Source: Mucilaginibacter sp.
GTDB lineage: Bacteria; Bacteroidota; Bacteroidia; Sphingobacteriales; Sphingobacteriaceae
Direction of reading: 5' to 3'
DNA: 64,000 nt
Assembly (NCBI GenBank): GCA_030445275.1
Contig: JAUCSE010000013.1
Location: 1 to 64,000 of the forward strand
The notes under the pieces are model-generated. The model was given only the letters and a program-made list of their open reading frames with translations, did not search any database and was not told the origin of the DNA. A program made the position numbers and the translations under genes. Shown here piece after piece: positions 1 to 9,157 of the stretch (the stretch's first letter is position 1; the number at the start of each line of letters is the position of its first letter).

Positions 1-1
1 C

Positions 2-406
2 TTTACCGGCTATGCCTTTGAAACGGTGTATGCGCTTGAACCGGAAAATATCTTTACCGGTGTGGATGGCGGCTTGTGGATCACTAAAGACCGGGCCAAG
101 TCAGGTACGGAAGAAACCGTACCCCTACTGCCTATCCCGTTGGAGATCATCGAAAAATATAAACGTCACCCTTATTGCGTCAATGAAAACAAATTGTTGC
201 CGGTAAATAGTAATCAGCGGTTTAATTCCTATCTGAAAGAGCTGGCTGACATCTGCGATATCAATAAACTATTGACCACCGCCCTTAGGCGCAAAGGGCA
301 AAAAAGACGAGAAAATCCAGCGGAACAGCATAGCAGCCTACCTGCTTTGCGGGCTGCTCATCTACTTTTTGAGCTTGCTTGTTTTCTACTTGCAAGTCGG
401 GAATAG
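2..406 (+). pseudogene. Tyrosine-type site-specific integrase, internal fragment truncated at its 3' part
   Basis: The reading frame is open from the first bases, so the gene begins upstream of the window. The first ~90 residues resemble the catalytic region of Bacteroidota tyrosine recombinases (a GGLWITKDRAKS stretch, then NQRFNSYLKELADICDI and KLLTT). In intact family members the KLLTT segment is followed by the HxxRH catalytic box (HTARHTF-like). Here the frame instead runs at about 275-285 into unrelated residues (ALRRKGQKRR...) that are an out-of-frame reading of the following mobC gene, stopping at 406. The His, Arg and Tyr catalytic residues are therefore missing and the protein should be inactive as a recombinase. 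The family call rests on remembered similarity. The break itself is seen directly. Confidence 0.7.
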
Positions 407-2054
407 CATGGTGGCTATCCTGTATATGGGCATAACGGGCATAGGTTACCTGCTTATCCTTACCGGCGGTACCTGGTTATCAAGGTTGATTAAGGCGAAC
501 CTGAATAAGGACATTTTCAATAAGGAAAATGAGACGTTCCCCCAAGAGGAACGGTTATTGGAAAACGAATATTCCATTAATCTGCGTGCCAAGTATAAAT
601 TGAACGGGAAAATAAGGGATTCCTACGTGAACGTTGTAAATCCTCACCGGTCAACAGCTGTTTTGGGCCTGGCAGGCGCCGGAAAAACGTATTTCGTCAT
701 CCGCCATATCATCGACCAGCACATCCGTAAGGGACACAGTATGTTTTTATACGATTTCAAGTTCAGTGATTTGACCCTTATCGCTTATAATGCCTTGTTA
801 AAATATTATGCTAACTACAAAGTCAAACCAACCTTTTGGGTCATCGATTTTGACAAGATATACCACCGTTGCAACCCGCTCGACCCGCAGAGCATGGAGG
901 ATATTACGGATGCCACGGAATCAAGCCGCACCATTATGTTGGGGCTAAACCGGGAATGGCTGAAAAAGCAGGGTGATTTTTTCGTGGAAAGCCCGATTAA
1001 CTTTTTAACGGCTATTATCTGGTATTTGCGCAAGTATGAGGATGGCAAGTATTGTACGTTACCGCATGTGATCGAATTGATGCAGGCAGATTATGACCGG
1101 CTTTTCGCTGTATTGGAACAGCAAGAAGAGATCAAGGTATTGATCAATCCTTTTATATCGGCTTATCATAACAAGGCAGTGGCGCAATTAGAGGGACAGA
1201 TCGCCTCTGCCAAGATCGGATTGGCGCGTTTAGCTTCGCCACAATTGTATTATGTGCTGTCCGGCAATGATTTTACCTTGGATATCAATAACCCTGATGA
1301 GCCTAAGATCGTTTGTATGGGCAATAATCCGCAAAAGCTACAGGTGTATGGAGCGGTACTGTCCTTATATGTGAACCGGATGCTTAAACTCATTAATAAA
1401 AAAGGCAAGTTAAAAAGCAGCCTGATCTTCGATGAATTTCCAACCTTGACAGCTGACCTGATACCTACAATCAGTACAGGGAGGTCGAATTTGATCAGTG
1501 TGACGATTGGTATCCAGGATTTCAGCCAGCTAAAGAAAGATTATGGCGCGGATCATGCGGATGTGATCACAGGTATTGTCGGCAATGTGCTCTGCGGGCA
1601 GGTTACAGGCGATACGGCCAAAAAGATGAGCGAGAACTTCGGGAAGATCATGCAGAACAGGGAGAGCCTAAGTATCAATAGTTCGGATACCTCTATATCC
1701 AAGTCAACCCAATTGGAATATGCAATACCGGCATCCAAGATCGCTGCCCTTTCTTCAGGTGAATTTGTGGGTATTGTTGCGGATAACCCGGACTGTAAGA
1801 TCGAACTAAAAATGTTCCATGCGGAATTGCAGAATGACCATATTGCTATAAAAAAGGAAGAAGAAAACTATAGACCCCTACCCACCGTTGTGGATGTAAC
1901 GGAACAGGATATACAGGAGAATTACAAAAGTATCAAAAGGGATATTGAACGCTTGCTGGTTAGCGAACTGGGAAAGCTGCGGGAAGATGAACAGAAGGAT
2001 AGCTCAAAAAAAAACATTGAGGGTGATGAACAACAGCAAGCGGTTTCCATGTAA
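369..2054 (+). CDS. mobC: MobC/TraG-type conjugal coupling ATPase (type IV coupling protein), N-terminally truncated
   Basis: This is a membrane-anchored DNA-pumping ATPase that would link a relaxosome to a conjugation pore. It has hydrophobic segments near residues 4-35, a Walker A motif GLAGAGKT at residues 100-107, and a Walker B-like LIFDEFPTL near residue 355. The middle has a typical TraG/VirD4 layout, and the C-terminus is charged and helical. The coupling-protein frame stays open upstream to about 276, reading LGAKGKKDEKIQRNS just before the listed start. That string matches the inside of MobC proteins, so the usual first transmembrane region was lost where the gene was joined to the integrase fragment. 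TTG at 369 or ATG at 408 could serve as a start. No other transfer genes are present, so it is probably a non-functional remnant. Confidence 0.75.
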   Translation: MSLLVFYLQVGNSMVAILYMGITGIGYLLILTGGTWLSRLIKANLNKDIFNKENETFPQEERLLENEYSINLRAKYKLNGKIRDSYVNVVNPHRSTAVLGLAGAGKTYFVIRHIIDQHIRKGHSMFLYDFKFSDLTLIAYNALLKYYANYKVKPTFWVIDFDKIYHRCNPLDPQSMEDITDATESSRTIMLGLNREWLKKQGDFFVESPINFLTAIIWYLRKYEDGKYCTLPHVIELMQADYDRLFAVLEQQEEIKVLINPFISAYHNKAVAQLEGQIASAKIGLARLASPQLYYVLSGNDFTLDINNPDEPKIVCMGNNPQKLQVYGAVLSLYVNRMLKLINKKGKLKSSLIFDEFPTLTADLIPTISTGRSNLISVTIGIQDFSQLKKDYGADHADVITGIVGNVLCGQVTGDTAKKMSENFGKIMQNRESLSINSSDTSISKSTQLEYAIPASKIAALSSGEFVGIVADNPDCKIELKMFHAELQNDHIAIKKEEENYRPLPTVVDVTEQDIQENYKSIKRDIERLLVSELGKLREDEQKDSSKKNIEGDEQQQAVSM

Positions 2055-2190
2055 GCCAACAAAGGCACCTAAACGCTCGTTGTCGAGGACTTCAACTTTA
2101 TCACAAATTACAGGCAGATCACCTTCGTTTCTGAATTCGCAAACCAACTGTAAATTTTCAGCTACGTAAAATTTTTTTAACAATTACGAT
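2055..2190 (-). pseudogene. Orphan coding-like fragment of unknown family
   Basis: On the minus strand, just past the mobC stop, an open frame reads KKFYVAENLQLVCEFRNEGD and continues LPVICDKVEVLDNERLGAFVGL, which has the composition of a real protein. It begins after a stop near 2191 and then runs into antisense of mobC, so it looks like the beginning or middle of a gene cut at about 2055. I do not recognise the family. The following ~200 bases to the hlyD-like stop at 2399 hold nothing I can support. Confidence 0.25.
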
Positions 2191-2398
2191 TAAACGAATA
2201 GGCAAAATATTTATTGGGTGGATGTTACCAATAGCCATAATGCCATAAGGTGAGAACGCCAGCTATATCTATAAATATCTGATACACAATATCCATTAAT
2301 CAAACCGACATAGGCAAAACATTCCCAATGATGAAAGAAAAACAATTTTTTATTTACTGGATGGTGAAGATTGTGAATTAAAAAAAGAACAATTAAAG

Positions 2399-3712
2399 TT
2401 ATCTTTTATAAGCATTTCTTAAATTATCAAACAATCTGCCTACAAACTTTCTGTCTTCAGTTATAATATCTGCACTGCCTCTTAATTCAGATTTGAAATC
2501 CAAAGCAGAACCAAAATTGGTTTTAAGGGAATTTGGCAAACTAACGGAGATCAAATAATTATTGACAAAAGCATTATTCTTATCCCTGGATTGGTTTGTA
2601 GTTAATGAAATACTTTCTACCTTTCCCTTAATGGTACCATACTGCTGATAAGGATAGTTCTCTAGTTTGACAACAACTTCTTGACCAACCTTTACTTTTC
2701 CTGCTCCGCTTGATGGCAAGATCAATTCACCAGATGGTTTATTCTCTCTGGAAATAATGCTGAAAATTTCTTGACCCTGTGATACAAATTGATTTTCGCG
2801 CCAGAAGTCAAGGAACTGTACGTTACCATTGGCAGGACTTATAAACTCGAATTTTTGTTGCCAGGTGGCAATTTCTTCCAACAGATCATTATAAGCAGAT
2901 GCCAATGCCGTTCTTACCTGTTGTTCCTTATCATTTTTTTGAATGCCGATTTGTTGTATTTTATTGGCGTTGTCAGCCAGTTGTTGTTTTTGGGAATAAA
3001 TGGAATTGAGCTCGTCATGATAACTTTTTTTGATGTTATAAAAATTCATTCTTGACTTTTCAAATTCCGCCTCCGATTCCACTTTTCCTTTAAAAAGGGT
3101 AGAGTCTCGTTGAAAGGATTTAAAAGTTAATGCCACATTGCTTTTAATCAACTCGAATTGCTGTTGTAATTGTTGCAAGCTTAGCCGTCCCTGGGCAATT
3201 GAAATCTCCAGGTCCTCTACTTGCTTGACAAAAATATTGGCCGAATAAAAAGTTCGGTAATTTTGAATGGCGCTGATCAACTGGAAGTATTTTGGAGTGA
3301 GTTCGCCAAGAATCCAATCTTTATGTAAAAGGCTGTCAGACGGCTGAATGAGTTTAAAGGATTTTAATGCAATTTTCAAGGAGTTCACATCCTTGAAATC
3401 TGCTGGATTGTCTAAATATCCAATCAATTCACCTGCTTTGACCTCTTGTTGCGACTTCGTCAGCAACCGGATCTTGCCCGGATTAAAAGCAATCATTTTG
3501 ATAGGAGGATGCTCTGCGTTAATGGTAATATTTCCGGTAACTATATCGGGATATTTTACGGTGAAGCCAAATATAACCAGCATGGCAAATAAGCTTATGG
3601 TCAAAATGCTTACCACTACCCCGAATTTTGTAGGCATGCGTTCCAGGATATGCTGTACCTCTTCGCTTCTTTCGGATCGCTTTACTGTATCTTTAAATTC
3701 TGTAATGTTCAT
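2399..3712 (-). CDS. HlyD-family membrane fusion protein of a peptide exporter
   Basis: This is a periplasmic adaptor that would join the C39 ABC transporter upstream to an outer-membrane channel. Its 437 residues have a short cytoplasmic N-terminus, one transmembrane helix at about residues 30-50 (VVVSILTISLFAMLVIFGF), and a lipoyl/biotinyl-like half (EVKAGELIGYLDNPADF). A long coiled-coil hairpin rich in Gln and Leu follows at about residues 150-270. Next come the second lipoyl half (ISPANGNVQFLDFW), a beta-barrel region, and a C-terminal segment resembling those in bacteriocin secretion HlyD proteins. The ATG at 3712 lies only 8 bases after the stop of the ABC transporter gene, so the two are certainly co-transcribed. 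No TolC-type gene is nearby, so the outer-membrane partner must be encoded elsewhere. Confidence 0.88.
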   Translation of the reverse strand: MNITEFKDTVKRSERSEEVQHILERMPTKFGVVVSILTISLFAMLVIFGFTVKYPDIVTGNITINAEHPPIKMIAFNPGKIRLLTKSQQEVKAGELIGYLDNPADFKDVNSLKIALKSFKLIQPSDSLLHKDWILGELTPKYFQLISAIQNYRTFYSANIFVKQVEDLEISIAQGRLSLQQLQQQFELIKSNVALTFKSFQRDSTLFKGKVESEAEFEKSRMNFYNIKKSYHDELNSIYSQKQQLADNANKIQQIGIQKNDKEQQVRTALASAYNDLLEEIATWQQKFEFISPANGNVQFLDFWRENQFVSQGQEIFSIISRENKPSGELILPSSGAGKVKVGQEVVVKLENYPYQQYGTIKGKVESISLTTNQSRDKNNAFVNNYLISVSLPNSLKTNFGSALDFKSELRGSADIITEDRKFVGRLFDNLRNAYKR

Positions 3713-3720
3713 CGTGCCGT

Positions 3721-5916
3721 TTAATTTGCCCTTAATATTTCGGATTGCGTACTTATGAGTTCGTAATAGCGGCCTTCCTGTTTAACGAGACTTTCATGGT
3801 TTCCGACTTCTATAATCTGCCCGTCCCGAAGCACGATTATTTGATCTGCTTTCCTGATGGTACTCAATCTATGGGCAATGATAATAACCGTCTTGCCTTT
3901 AAAAACCTGTTCCAATGCGTTTACAATTTTCTGCTCATTTATCGCGTCCAGGGAATTCGTGGCCTCATCAAAGAAAAGATAATCCGGGTTTTTATATAAT
4001 GCCCTTGCAATTAAAATCCGTTGCTTTTGGCCACCGCTTAAGCCACGGCCTAGTTCGCCCATGACCGTTTGATAACCCGATGGTAGCGACTCGATTTCAT
4101 AGGCAATATTGGCAGTTTCGACGGCATGCCGGAGTAACTCATAGTTAATATTCTCATCACCCAGAACGATATTGTTTAGGATACTGTCATTGAATATTTT
4201 TCCGTCCTGCATCACTGCCCCGCATCGTTCACGCCATTGTTTGAGGCTGATATTATTGATATTCATACCACCAACAGAAATTTCACCGTAGGACGGTTCA
4301 TAGAGCCTTAACAATAATTTTAATAAGGTCGTTTTTCCGCTTCCGCTATCACCAACAATCGCAGTGATCTTTCCTTCGGGAATAATCATGGTTAAGCCTT
4401 TTATGGTTAACGGACTATTGGGGGAATATTGAAAGGAAACATTCTTTAGAATAATTGTTCTGTTCGATGGTAATTCAATCGAGTTATTGACTGTTTCTTC
4501 TTCCTCTTCTTTCAACTGATGAATTTCATTCAAACGAAGAAAACTAATCTGGGCAAATTGCGCTGATATAATGAATTGAATAAATTGGATCACTGGCCCG
4601 TTCAGCATACCGATAATAAATTGGGTGGAAATCATGACCCCAAAAGTAATTTCACCTGTGATCACTGCCTTTGCACAATAAAACGTGATAAAAAGATTTT
4701 TCAGGGTGTCAATAAATTGCGCACCTAAATTTTGTGTATCAGTTATCGACAGCACTCGCGTGTTGACCCGATGAAGCTTGACCTGGTTCTTTTCCCATTT
4801 CCATCTTTTAGCCGTTTCGTAATTGTTGATCTTGATATCCTGCATTCCAGTGATCGTTTCCACCCAGTAGCTCTGGTCTTTAGACACCAGGTCGAAATAT
4901 TCCCAGTCCAGTTTTTTACGAATGCGGATAAAAGCCAGTGTCCAAAGCACATACAGGATACTGCCGAAAAGGAATATCAAAAATATCACCGTATTATAAA
5001 TCGACAATATGATTCCAAACACGACAAAAGTCAGGGTAGAAAAAATCATATTCAACCCATTATTCATGATAAAGCTCCTGATCCGCTCATGATCATTAGC
5101 TCTTTGTAAAATATCACCAACCAGTTTGTTTTCAAAAAAAGTGATTGGCAATTTCATCAGCTTGATCAGGTAATCAGAAATGATGGCGATATTAATCCTG
5201 GAGGTAATATGCAACAGTATCCAGTTTCTAACAGCGTTGGATAACATGATGCTGACGACGATACAGATATTGGCGACCAATACCACGTTGATGAATTTTA
5301 GATCTTTGGTTTGGATACCAACGTCAATAACCGCTTTGGCGATAAAAGGAAGTATGCCCTGAAGGATAGTGACCAATAACATGACAACGCCTAAATTGAT
5401 GAAGTTTTTTTTGTAGGGTTTAAAGTAACCGAAGATATTTGATAGCGTCCTTTTCCTGTCTCTTTTTTGCCCTTCATCTCTTTGATCAAAATCGGCCATT
5501 GGTTCTAAGGCCAATACTGCACCTTTAGACTCATCCCGGAGGTACCAATGTTTTTGGAATACATCAAAAGGATAGCTGACAAGACCTTTCAAGGGATCAG
5601 AGGTATATACCTTGTCTTTATTGATCTTATAAACAACAATAAAGTGGCTGTTTCGCCAATGAGCAATACAAGGTAAGGGTACTTTTTCTTCCAATTCACT
5701 TAAGGAGCAATGAAATGCCAACGTCCTTAAACCGATCGACTCTGCGGTATAACTCAAATCTGCAATAGAAACACCTTCGCGCCTCGTACCCGCCTTGTCC
5801 CGCAAATATTGCAGTGAATAAAATTTGCCATAATACTTCGCAATTATTTTAATGCAGGTTGCACCGCAATCTTTGCTGTCTAATTGTCTTTCAGTTGGAA
5901 ACGGCCAAATTTTCAT
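3721..5916 (-). CDS. Peptidase C39 domain-containing ABC transporter (double-glycine leader exporter)
   Basis: This is an inner-membrane exporter that cleaves leader peptides after a Gly-Gly site and pumps the cargo out using ATP. Residues 1-130 are a C39 cysteine peptidase, with QLDSKDCGATC giving Gln11 and Cys17, NSHF giving His91, and TSDP giving Asp107, so the catalytic set is complete. A six-helix transmembrane domain follows at about 165-450. The ATPase domain has Walker A GDSGSGKTT at 522-530, signature LSGGQKQR and Walker B YLFFDEA near 646-652. Length (731 aa) is normal for the family. Its start overlaps the end of the nucleotidyltransferase gene by 26 bases, and the HlyD gene follows after 8 bases. 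A candidate substrate with a leader ending in TLGG is encoded divergently at 7600. Confidence 0.93.
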   Translation of the reverse strand: MKIWPFPTERQLDSKDCGATCIKIIAKYYGKFYSLQYLRDKAGTRREGVSIADLSYTAESIGLRTLAFHCSLSELEEKVPLPCIAHWRNSHFIVVYKINKDKVYTSDPLKGLVSYPFDVFQKHWYLRDESKGAVLALEPMADFDQRDEGQKRDRKRTLSNIFGYFKPYKKNFINLGVVMLLVTILQGILPFIAKAVIDVGIQTKDLKFINVVLVANICIVVSIMLSNAVRNWILLHITSRINIAIISDYLIKLMKLPITFFENKLVGDILQRANDHERIRSFIMNNGLNMIFSTLTFVVFGIILSIYNTVIFLIFLFGSILYVLWTLAFIRIRKKLDWEYFDLVSKDQSYWVETITGMQDIKINNYETAKRWKWEKNQVKLHRVNTRVLSITDTQNLGAQFIDTLKNLFITFYCAKAVITGEITFGVMISTQFIIGMLNGPVIQFIQFIISAQFAQISFLRLNEIHQLKEEEEETVNNSIELPSNRTIILKNVSFQYSPNSPLTIKGLTMIIPEGKITAIVGDSGSGKTTLLKLLLRLYEPSYGEISVGGMNINNISLKQWRERCGAVMQDGKIFNDSILNNIVLGDENINYELLRHAVETANIAYEIESLPSGYQTVMGELGRGLSGGQKQRILIARALYKNPDYLFFDEATNSLDAINEQKIVNALEQVFKGKTVIIIAHRLSTIRKADQIIVLRDGQIIEVGNHESLVKQEGRYYELISTQSEILRAN

Positions 5917-7528
5917 GAGGGGCTTGATTTTTATCTTTGATGATAGCCATGATAGAAAAGGATAGATAACTCATTTTGTTATCCGGTATAAAAAGGCTGG
6001 CTAATGCAAATTTCAATACATTTTGATAAACAATCCAATTAGCTTTTGGTGCGAGTAAACCATTTTCGGTTTCTATTACGGGGTTTATGGAAGTGGGATG
6101 AAGTTGATTGGGGTGCAAAGCAGGTATTAATTCCGGGAAAGTTTGCAGGCTTTGAGGCGGGATCATCCGGAATTCATCATCACTGAATAAAGCCTTCAAT
6201 GTTTTTTCCTGCAGGGCATACTGATTGGCAAATACGGATATCATGTTCGCCTTTTCCAAAATCAACTGATCTACCCTGAAAAACCTGCCCTGGTCATAAG
6301 TACAAGTGAACCAAAGTGCATGTACATAAGTCAGGAAATTTAGAAATTCCTTATCATCGTGATTAAATAAAACAGCATGAAACAATTTAAAAAATTCCAA
6401 TCCTGCAACAAAAGATTTTGTTTCTGTTAGGCCCTCAAATGCTGAAGCTTTCTTTAACATGGAAAGCCAGGCTGTTATTGGCCTGATTATTTCCTGCTGA
6501 CTAAAAATCAGGGAAAGATCAAGGTTGACCGGGAAATTGGCTAAAATATTCCTGTATCTGATAACAAAATTGTTAAGCAAAGGAACAATTTTCTCATTGA
6601 GCACTGCTGCGGACGAGGCGAATAATATGATGTACAGGCTGTTTTCATTGATCCGTGTATCTCCGATGGCGCGGGTCCTGAAAATCAGGTGGTCTTCAAT
6701 TTGGTCTTGAACTAAACCAATTAGTGCGGGTAATTTGTTGACGGCAAAATCATAGTAATCGGTCAGTCCATAAACCTGTATTACCAGGTAGGTTTGTTTA
6801 ACTTCCAACATGCCTTCCGAAACGGTATATCCTTCATCCAACCCCTCAAAATCTGAGAACTTCTTACTGAAAAATTCGATCAAATCTTTTTTATCCAGGT
6901 CTATAAAATAGCGTTCATACAGGGAAAAAAGACTATCATAAAGTTGTGCATCAAATTTTCTCAGATTCCTTATCTGATACCTGCCACCTCCATTTGTCCA
7001 GCCCTTATGGTAGTGCATGTAAAACGATGAAAAATGAGAAAGCAGGTCACCTAAGATCACAAAACTTTCTTGTTTTGATTTAGAACCTTTAAAATCTGAT
7101 AATAAGTTAAGTACTAACGCTTTTTTTTGCTGTAATTCCAAAACGGACATTTGCTTTGGTCCATCGAAATAAATGGTACGGCACCTGGAAATGAGATTAA
7201 ACAAGTAACCGTTATTATCACGGATTATTTCGGATTTGGCAAATGCGCCCAGATAAGTTCCATCCCTGGAAAAATAATCCATCCAGAGTATTTCATCCAC
7301 TTTAGTACATGGGATATGGGTCACCTGTATTTTTAATCCTTCAGTAATAAAGGTTTCGTGGAATACATAATCCCGCTGAAAGCTTAGCGCCCAAAGGTCA
7401 ATATCTGATTCTTCATTGAAATTCTGATCTACGTAGCTCCCAGTTAAACAGGCAGCATAAATATCGGGTAAATAATAATCTAAAAAATATATTATTTTAA
7501 CTTTTAAATCGTTTGTTGCAATATTCAT
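5891..7528 (-). CDS. Nucleotidyltransferase-fold protein of an exporter operon
   Basis: The N-terminus carries a nucleotidyltransferase signature: GSYVDQ followed by NEESDIDLW gives the Gly-Ser and Asp-x-Asp metal ligands of the Pol-beta superfamily. Residues beyond ~150 are mostly helical and I cannot assign them to a family. The ATG at 7528 (MNIATND) is chosen over an upstream TTG at 7555. The stop lies inside the start of the C39 exporter gene (26-base overlap), which implies translational coupling. Its place as first gene of an exporter operon suggests a role tied to the cargo, such as nucleotidylating the cargo or a partner, self-protection, or regulation. None of these is shown by the sequence, and function remains open. 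Confidence 0.7.
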   Translation of the reverse strand: MNIATNDLKVKIIYFLDYYLPDIYAACLTGSYVDQNFNEESDIDLWALSFQRDYVFHETFITEGLKIQVTHIPCTKVDEILWMDYFSRDGTYLGAFAKSEIIRDNNGYLFNLISRCRTIYFDGPKQMSVLELQQKKALVLNLLSDFKGSKSKQESFVILGDLLSHFSSFYMHYHKGWTNGGGRYQIRNLRKFDAQLYDSLFSLYERYFIDLDKKDLIEFFSKKFSDFEGLDEGYTVSEGMLEVKQTYLVIQVYGLTDYYDFAVNKLPALIGLVQDQIEDHLIFRTRAIGDTRINENSLYIILFASSAAVLNEKIVPLLNNFVIRYRNILANFPVNLDLSLIFSQQEIIRPITAWLSMLKKASAFEGLTETKSFVAGLEFFKLFHAVLFNHDDKEFLNFLTYVHALWFTCTYDQGRFFRVDQLILEKANMISVFANQYALQEKTLKALFSDDEFRMIPPQSLQTFPELIPALHPNQLHPTSINPVIETENGLLAPKANWIVYQNVLKFALASLFIPDNKMSYLSFSIMAIIKDKNQAPHENLAVSN

Positions 7529-7599
7529 TATTATATTGTGATCAAGTTTAAACAAAACAATAATAACTTTTAATATTTAATTCAACGACTAAACATTTC

Positions 7600-8583
7600 A
7601 TGAAAAATTTAGATGAATTAACCTTGTTGTTCCCGGAAATGGAACAAAAGCGGCAGGAATCAACATTGGGGGGCGATCTTTACCCTGGTAATAATAATCC
7701 AGGTGGAGGCACCATCGACGGTGGACAATATGGTAATGGGGTTACAATTGTTGGCAGCCCAATTACTCCACCAGATCCCTATTCTGGCCCAGGATTTAAT
7801 ACAGGTGGCTCCGGTGATAATGGCGGTGGTGGTAGTGGGGACGGCAGTAGTACCCCTGTTACTGGAACGCCGCTTAATCCGAATATGGTCAATCATTTAA
7901 TGAATACTTTTCAATTTAACGCTGGATCAATTACAGCTACCGAAAAAGCTAACTTTGAAAAAACACTTAAAGCGATAGATAGTTCCCAGGCAGGAGATAA
8001 AATGCTGACTGCGTTAGATAACTACTATAAAAATCATGCCGCACCTAGCATCACGCATAATGCCCCGGACGCAGGATCAGAAGGGACATTTCGCGCTCAA
8101 CAAAATGAATATGATTTTGGGACGTTATTGAGTGACAATACTACTTTGTTATCCTGGGATTTAAAAACCGTGGCACATGAAATGTATCATAATTTTCAAT
8201 ATACTATAGCACCAGACCAATATGTGAATAATGTCAATAGAGAAGCGGATGCCTTTTTATTTGATGCCTTAGTGCAGAAGCAAGCAAATGTTGATTTTAA
8301 TGTATCGGCCATGGAAACGCGTATTGAGGTTCAAAATCCCACCACTCAATTTCAAAAAGATTTTAATGCAGCCTGGGATAATTTCGTCAATAAGGGTGAT
8401 GCTTCTCAAAGTAATTACAATTTAATCATCAGCAACTTTGTTTTGGGTTCACAGGTAGGAAGTGGATATGCATTTACTTCCCCTATAAGTGCAAATGAAC
8501 CCCAATTTTTAAAAGATTTTGGGTTTCCTCCAGGAATACCGGATGGCAATAACCCTACAAACCCCAACCCTTACCAACACTAA
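7600..8583 (+). CDS. Secreted protein with double-glycine leader and HExxH metallopeptidase-like domain
   Basis: There is no Sec signal peptide. Instead the first 25 residues (MKNLDELTLLFPEMEQKRQE, then STLGG) form a typical double-glycine leader, with cleavage predicted after Gly25, matching the C39 exporter encoded divergently 72 bases away. A low-complexity Gly/Pro/Asn/Ser linker spans residues 26-95. The C-terminal domain contains HEMYH at 193-197 and a Glu in NREADAF at 215. This HExxH + Glu pattern, with the second motif 18 residues after the second His, is what gluzincin-type zinc peptidases use. The family is not one I recognise by name. It is probably an exported enzyme or toxin rather than a small bacteriocin. 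A secreted OB-fold-like gene follows after 6 bases. Confidence 0.8.
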   Translation: MKNLDELTLLFPEMEQKRQESTLGGDLYPGNNNPGGGTIDGGQYGNGVTIVGSPITPPDPYSGPGFNTGGSGDNGGGGSGDGSSTPVTGTPLNPNMVNHLMNTFQFNAGSITATEKANFEKTLKAIDSSQAGDKMLTALDNYYKNHAAPSITHNAPDAGSEGTFRAQQNEYDFGTLLSDNTTLLSWDLKTVAHEMYHNFQYTIAPDQYVNNVNREADAFLFDALVQKQANVDFNVSAMETRIEVQNPTTQFQKDFNAAWDNFVNKGDASQSNYNLIISNFVLGSQVGSGYAFTSPISANEPQFLKDFGFPPGIPDGNNPTNPNPYQH

Positions 8584-8589
8584 ACTGCC

Positions 8590-8964
8590 ATGAAACAAAT
8601 TTTATTAATTGCTTTAATAACTTTTTTTTACCTACCAGTTTTTTCACAAAGTATTCCTATTATTAAAGCCAGTGAAGCCCAATCATATGTGGGTAAATTG
8701 GTTTTTTTGAAGGATACTATACGATCTGGCATAATTGTAAATGATTCCATCGCCGTTTTAAGGGTAGGGGGTAAATTAGATAAAGATGCCATTTCAATAG
8801 TTATTTCATCAAAAGGATCAAGGCATAGCCTTGATAGTCGACTTATAACAACTTTACAACGCGCAGAAGCGGACTTTAAAGGGGTAATAATACCAGTCGC
8901 ATCCGGTTTCATCATTATTGTAGATGACGATCGTGCTATTCACATCAATAAGTATTTAAAATAA
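8590..8964 (+). CDS. Small Sec-exported OB-fold-like protein (copy A of a three-copy family)
   Basis: The product has 124 residues with a clear signal peptide (MKQILLIALITFFYLPVFSQ). The mature part begins IIKASEAQSYVGKLVFLKDT and continues with alternating beta strands ending in GFIIIVDDDRAIHI. This Ala-x-x-Tyr-Val-x-x-x-Val-x-x-x-Asp start resembles secreted OB-fold domains, which is a fold guess from pattern only. It starts 6 bases after the metallopeptidase-like gene, so the two are co-transcribed. Two related but broken copies follow (9031-10030 and 10164-10531). A periplasmic protein repeated behind a secreted enzyme could be an inhibitor/immunity protein or a chaperone, but this is inference. 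Confidence 0.7.
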   Translation: MKQILLIALITFFYLPVFSQSIPIIKASEAQSYVGKLVFLKDTIRSGIIVNDSIAVLRVGGKLDKDAISIVISSKGSRHSLDSRLITTLQRAEADFKGVIIPVASGFIIIVDDDRAIHINKYLK

Positions 8965-8971
8965 TGTAAAA

Positions 8972-8998
8972 ATAAGCCCAGTAATCAGCTGGGCTTAT
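8972..8998 (+). terminator. Stem-loop after copy A
   Basis: Ten-base arms ATAAGCCCAG and CTGGGCTTAT around a 7-base loop start 7 bases after the stop at 8964. No clear T-run follows, so it may be a weak terminator or an mRNA-end stabiliser. Confidence 0.45.
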
Positions 8999-9030
8999 CA
9001 AGCATATTTTAAAAAGTCCAATGGCAAGTG

Positions 9031-9153
9031 AATCCTGATTTTGGAGTGAAAGGTTTAACACGCTTATCAACACTAAAAAACCATAAAACAATTTTATTGA
9101 TATTACTCATAACTTTTTTATCTCAGCAAGCTTTTTCACAAACTTATACTTAA
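9031..9153 (+). pseudogene. Decayed 5' part of OB-fold-like copy B
   Basis: The stretch mirrors the junction between the metallopeptidase-like gene and copy A. CAACACTAAA is followed by a signal-peptide-like reading (HKTILLILLITFLSQQAFSQ) closely similar to the start of copy A. The ATG of copy A is ATA here and the frame stops at 9151-9153. It looks like a tandem duplicate whose body was lost. The matching 3' end of the copy lies at about 9888-10030, beyond the intervening gene at 9158. Confidence 0.55.
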
Positions 9154-9157
9154 ATTT

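Noticed and set aside
1945..2169. 74-codon plus-strand ORF over the mobC end
   Set aside because: Out of frame with mobC; its second half is the complement of a more protein-like minus-strand fragment.
4732..5109. 125-codon plus-strand ORF inside the C39 exporter gene
   Set aside because: It is antisense to a gene with full motif support and has no features of its own.
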